The position numbers and the translations under genes were made by a program. A stretch of 7,628 nucleotides of DNA from positions 1 through 7,628 of the forward strand of contig JAFPZV010000204.1 of NCBI GenBank assembly GCA_017417085.1. The letters are read 5' to 3'. How positions within the stretch are numbered: position 1 is the first letter of the stretch; every line of letters begins with the position of its first letter. This DNA comes from Deltaproteobacteria bacterium (GTDB taxonomy: Bacteria; Desulfobacterota; Desulfuromonadia; Desulfuromonadales; JAAYDE01). Of this stretch, positions 6,305-7,628 are shown piece after piece. Below the pieces are notes generated by a model. The model did not search any database, had not been told where the DNA came from, and saw nothing but the letters and a program-made list of their open reading frames with translations.

Positions 6305-6940
6305 TTATCTTGTGAAGTTGGTGAAGACCGGTTCCTCCACCTTGGGCAGAGGCACGCCCGCCTTTTCGGCCGCTTCGCGGCAGCGCAGGAAATAGGCCAT
6401 GTTGCGGCCAATGATCCGCATGTTGCAGAGCCCTTCCTTGTCTTCCGGGATTTCGTCGGGGGTGAGGGCGAACACATCGTTCCAGTAGCGGGACGACACG
6501 ATGAACATCTCCTGAATGGTGAAGTACTTGTTCAGCTGGGAGAAGGCCGTGGCCGAGCCGCAGCGCCGGGCGATGGTTACGCCCGCGACCGGTTTGAGGC
6601 GGAAGGCCGCGTTGTGATTGCCCTGGAATTCGGAGAAGAAGAGACGATCCATGAAAGATTTCATGTGTCCGGAAAGAGCCGCATAATGCACCGGCGAGCC
6701 GAAAACGAAGCCGTCGGCCCTGCGTGCCAGTTCGCGGAATTCGTTCACCTTGTCGTCGATCACGCATTTGCCCAGTTCCGCGCACTTGCCGCAACCCAGA
6801 CAGCCGCCGATGGCTTTGGCCCCCACCCAGTAGGTATGGGTTTCAATGCCTTCCTCCTGAAGCACGCGCTCCACTTCCAAAAGCGCCACGCTGGTTGAAC
6901 CCTGGGGATGCGGACTGCCGTTGATGAGTTCCACACGCAT
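6305..6940 (-). CDS. NAD(P)H-dependent FMN reductase / iron-sulfur flavoprotein-like protein
   Basis: Predicted 211-aa cytosolic flavoprotein with the flavodoxin-like fold of NADPH-dependent FMN reductases (PF03358 type). The flavin phosphate loop is INGSPHPQGST (6-16), and the flavin-ring loop is GSPVHYAALSGHMKSFMDR (81-99). Between them is a compact Cys motif, C47-x2-C50-x2-C53-x5-C59, followed by VIDD. In archaeal and anaerobic bacterial iron-sulfur flavoproteins (Isf) a motif of this kind holds a [4Fe-4S] cluster. Similar cysteines also occur in relatives not shown to bind a cluster, so this is a likely but unproven Fe-S site. Likely role: two-electron/one-electron transfer between NAD(P)H or ferredoxin and flavin acceptors, or detoxification of O2 or quinones. 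The start at 6940 has AAGGAG 7 nt upstream. An open frame continues to a TTG at 7054 but crosses the dyad region and is unlikely to be translated. It is the first gene of the redox run, after a 260-bp gap. Stop is TAA. Confidence 0.9.
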   Translation of the reverse strand: MRVELINGSPHPQGSTSVALLEVERVLQEEGIETHTYWVGAKAIGGCLGCGKCAELGKCVIDDKVNEFRELARRADGFVFGSPVHYAALSGHMKSFMDRLFFSEFQGNHNAAFRLKPVAGVTIARRCGSATAFSQLNKYFTIQEMFIVSSRYWNDVFALTPDEIPEDKEGLCNMRIIGRNMAYFLRCREAAEKAGVPLPKVEEPVFTNFTR

Positions 6941-6947
6941 TGTTGTT

Positions 6948-6953
6948 CTCCTT
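6948..6953 (-). promoter_or_regulatory. Ribosome binding site deciding the start of the Isf-like flavoprotein
   Basis: AAGGAG on the minus strand, 7 nt before the ATG at 6940. It matches the start of the conserved flavodoxin strand (MRVELINGSP) and argues against the longer frame that begins at 7054. Confidence 0.75.
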
Positions 6954-7024
6954 GTCTTTCGATGGGTGAGCGTACTCTGAGTTATGTATATTCCAGAAGA
7001 ATAGCAGGAATCGTGAATGCTTCT

Positions 7025-7054
7025 AATATACTGTATTTCTTTTGGCATGTACAA
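7025..7054 (-). promoter_or_regulatory. Candidate promoter for the redox run
   Basis: On the minus strand TTGTAC (7054-7049) and TATATT (7030-7025) are spaced by 18 bp in the AT-richest part of the gap. The -10 match is fair and the -35 match is weak. Transcription would start near 7018 and leave a leader of about 78 nt. The -35 element overlaps the dyad at 7043-7059, as expected for a repressed promoter. Other AT-rich hexamers nearby, such as TATACA around 6987, could serve instead. Confidence 0.35.
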
Positions 7055-7059
7055 TGCCA
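7043..7059. promoter_or_regulatory. Dyad 1: candidate operator
   Basis: TGGCAT-GTACA-ATGCCA is a perfect inverted repeat with 6-bp arms and a 5-bp spacer. It lies about 105 bp upstream of the first gene of the run and overlaps the candidate -35. It shares the segment GTAYAATGC with dyad 2. Symmetry, position and the related second copy suggest a binding site for a dimeric regulator. No regulator gene is in the window. Confidence 0.45.
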
Positions 7060-7072
7060 GTTGCTCATTGTT

Positions 7073-7091
7073 CTATGCGTATAATGCATAG
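7073..7091. promoter_or_regulatory. Dyad 2: candidate operator
   Basis: CTATGC-GTATAAT-GCATAG is a perfect inverted repeat with 6-bp arms and a 7-bp spacer. Its centre is 31 bp from that of dyad 1, close to three helical turns, which would put two bound dimers on the same face of the DNA. Confidence 0.45.
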
Positions 7092-7131
7092 TATGGGGCG
7101 CTCTGCGTGATTTCATCCGCCGTTGTTTGAT

Positions 7132-7181
7132 ATACGGAAGGGGCGCGTCACAGTCCCTGTCTGGCCGTGACGGCCCCGTAT
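7132..7181. repeat. Long imperfect inverted repeat downstream of the hydrolase gene, possible terminator
   Basis: On the plus strand GGGGC (7140-7144) and CGTCAC (7146-7151) pair with GTGACG (7167-7172) and GCCCC (7173-7177), with one bulged base and a 15-nt loop. ATAC (7132-7135) can add four pairs with GTAT (7178-7181) across a 4-nt bulge. It begins about 20 bp behind the stop of the alpha/beta hydrolase, where a terminator is expected. No T run follows on the minus strand, so it is not a textbook intrinsic terminator. It may instead stabilise the 3' end of the hydrolase message. Confidence 0.45.
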
Positions 7182-7200
7182 CGTAAACATTACAAAAACC

Positions 7201-7628
7201 TCACAGGTTCTTGCCGTAGAACTCGCCCAGCTTGTTCAAGGCCTGATCCACATATTCCGGGAACCAGTAAGTGCGTATATGGGTCGCGCCGGGGATTTTG
7301 AACAGTTCCTTGTTCGTCGTGCCCGTGGCCTTGTTGAAGGCGTCTTCGCTCATGTACAGGGTGTCGGCCTTCTCGCCCGCCATGATGAGCAGGGGCTGGT
7401 CGATCAGATCCATGTTGCTGGTGGCGTCAAACTCCATCAGGTCGAGCAGGCTGTCGGCGGTGTAGGCAAAGGTGGAGTTTGGGTGCGCGTGGGTGTCGCC
7501 GTAGTACTCCATGCCATCGCGGTAGAGATCGGTGGGGATTTTTGCCAGTTCCTCGGCTGACATCTTGCCCGGCTTGCTGCCCAGATAGACGGGCTTGCCG
7601 GTGGCCGCGTACTCGGCCCGCGCCTTCG
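7201..7628 (-). CDS. Alpha/beta hydrolase, C-terminal part (runs off the window)
   Basis: The frame is open to the window edge, giving 141 visible residues of the C-terminal part; the N-terminus with the nucleophile elbow lies outside. An internal Met at 7563 is not the start, because the sequence before it (ARAEYAATGKPVYLGSKPGK) reads as normal protein of the same domain. The visible part has the late landmarks of the fold: the strand QPLLIMAGEKADTLY with the likely acidic catalytic Asp, and GATHIRTYW with the likely catalytic His, followed by a C-terminal helix (VDQALNKLGEFYGKNL). Members hydrolyse esters, thioesters or amides or act as dehalogenases; the substrate cannot be inferred. It has the same direction as the redox run but is separated by 260 bp with a possible terminator and promoter, so it is probably a separate unit, though a functional link is possible. 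Stop is TGA. Confidence 0.85.
   Translation of the reverse strand, partial: KARAEYAATGKPVYLGSKPGKMSAEELAKIPTDLYRDGMEYYGDTHAHPNSTFAYTADSLLDLMEFDATSNMDLIDQPLLIMAGEKADTLYMSEDAFNKATGTTNKELFKIPGATHIRTYWFPEYVDQALNKLGEFYGKNL

Noticed and set aside
4791..6395. Very long plus-strand open frame (534 codons) spanning the flavodoxin and the interrupted aldo/keto reductase
   Set aside because: It runs antisense across two clear genes and their ribosome binding sites, with no recognisable domain.
6941..7054. N-terminal extension of the Isf-like protein to a TTG at 7054
   Set aside because: The extension crosses the dyad and promoter region, has no ribosome binding site, and the conserved fold starts directly at the well-supported ATG at 6940.

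Overview
All eight recognisable genes in this 7.6 kb window lie on the minus strand. Seven of them form one co-directional run of redox enzymes and electron carriers. GC content is high in the coding parts by eye and drops in the gap at 6941-7200. Starts carry strong AGGAG/GGGAG Shine-Dalgarno sequences. The run is rich in [4Fe-4S] proteins, flavodoxins and twin-arginine (Tat) signals, and one predicted lipoprotein carries Asp after the lipobox Cys. This suggests a Gram-negative, anaerobic or microaerophilic bacterium, possibly a gut or sediment dweller of the Desulfovibrionaceae or Synergistota type. That placement is inference; no marker gene is present. I see no RNA gene, CRISPR array, insertion sequence or phage gene.

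Layout in the direction of transcription (right to left): the 3' part of an alpha/beta hydrolase (7628-7201, cut by the window edge); a 260-bp AT-richer gap with two related dyads, a weak promoter candidate and a long inverted repeat just behind the hydrolase; then the redox run. The run is an Isf-like flavodoxin-fold reductase with a compact Cys motif (6940-6305); an aldo/keto reductase broken by an in-frame TAG at codon 56 (6284-5277); a cytosolic flavodoxin (5258-4722); a short-chain dehydrogenase (4605-3778); a secreted paralogue of the flavodoxin (3741-3139); a six-cluster membrane polyferredoxin that looks like NapH fused to NapG through an internal Tat signal (3028-1514); and a Tat-exported lipoprotein aldo/keto reductase with two C-terminal [4Fe-4S] clusters (1491-55). 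Gaps are 20, 18, 116, 36, 110 and 22 bp, so co-transcription is likely but not proven.

Taken together, the genes read as a redox module spanning the inner membrane. The NapH half could take electrons from menaquinol and pass them to the NapG half outside. The exported flavodoxin and the Fe-S aldo/keto reductase could be the outer carrier and terminal reductase. The cytosolic flavodoxin, Isf-like protein, dehydrogenase and (broken) second aldo/keto reductase would be the cytoplasmic counterpart. The substrate cannot be read from the sequence. The individual families are known; the combination and the predicted topology are the part worth following.
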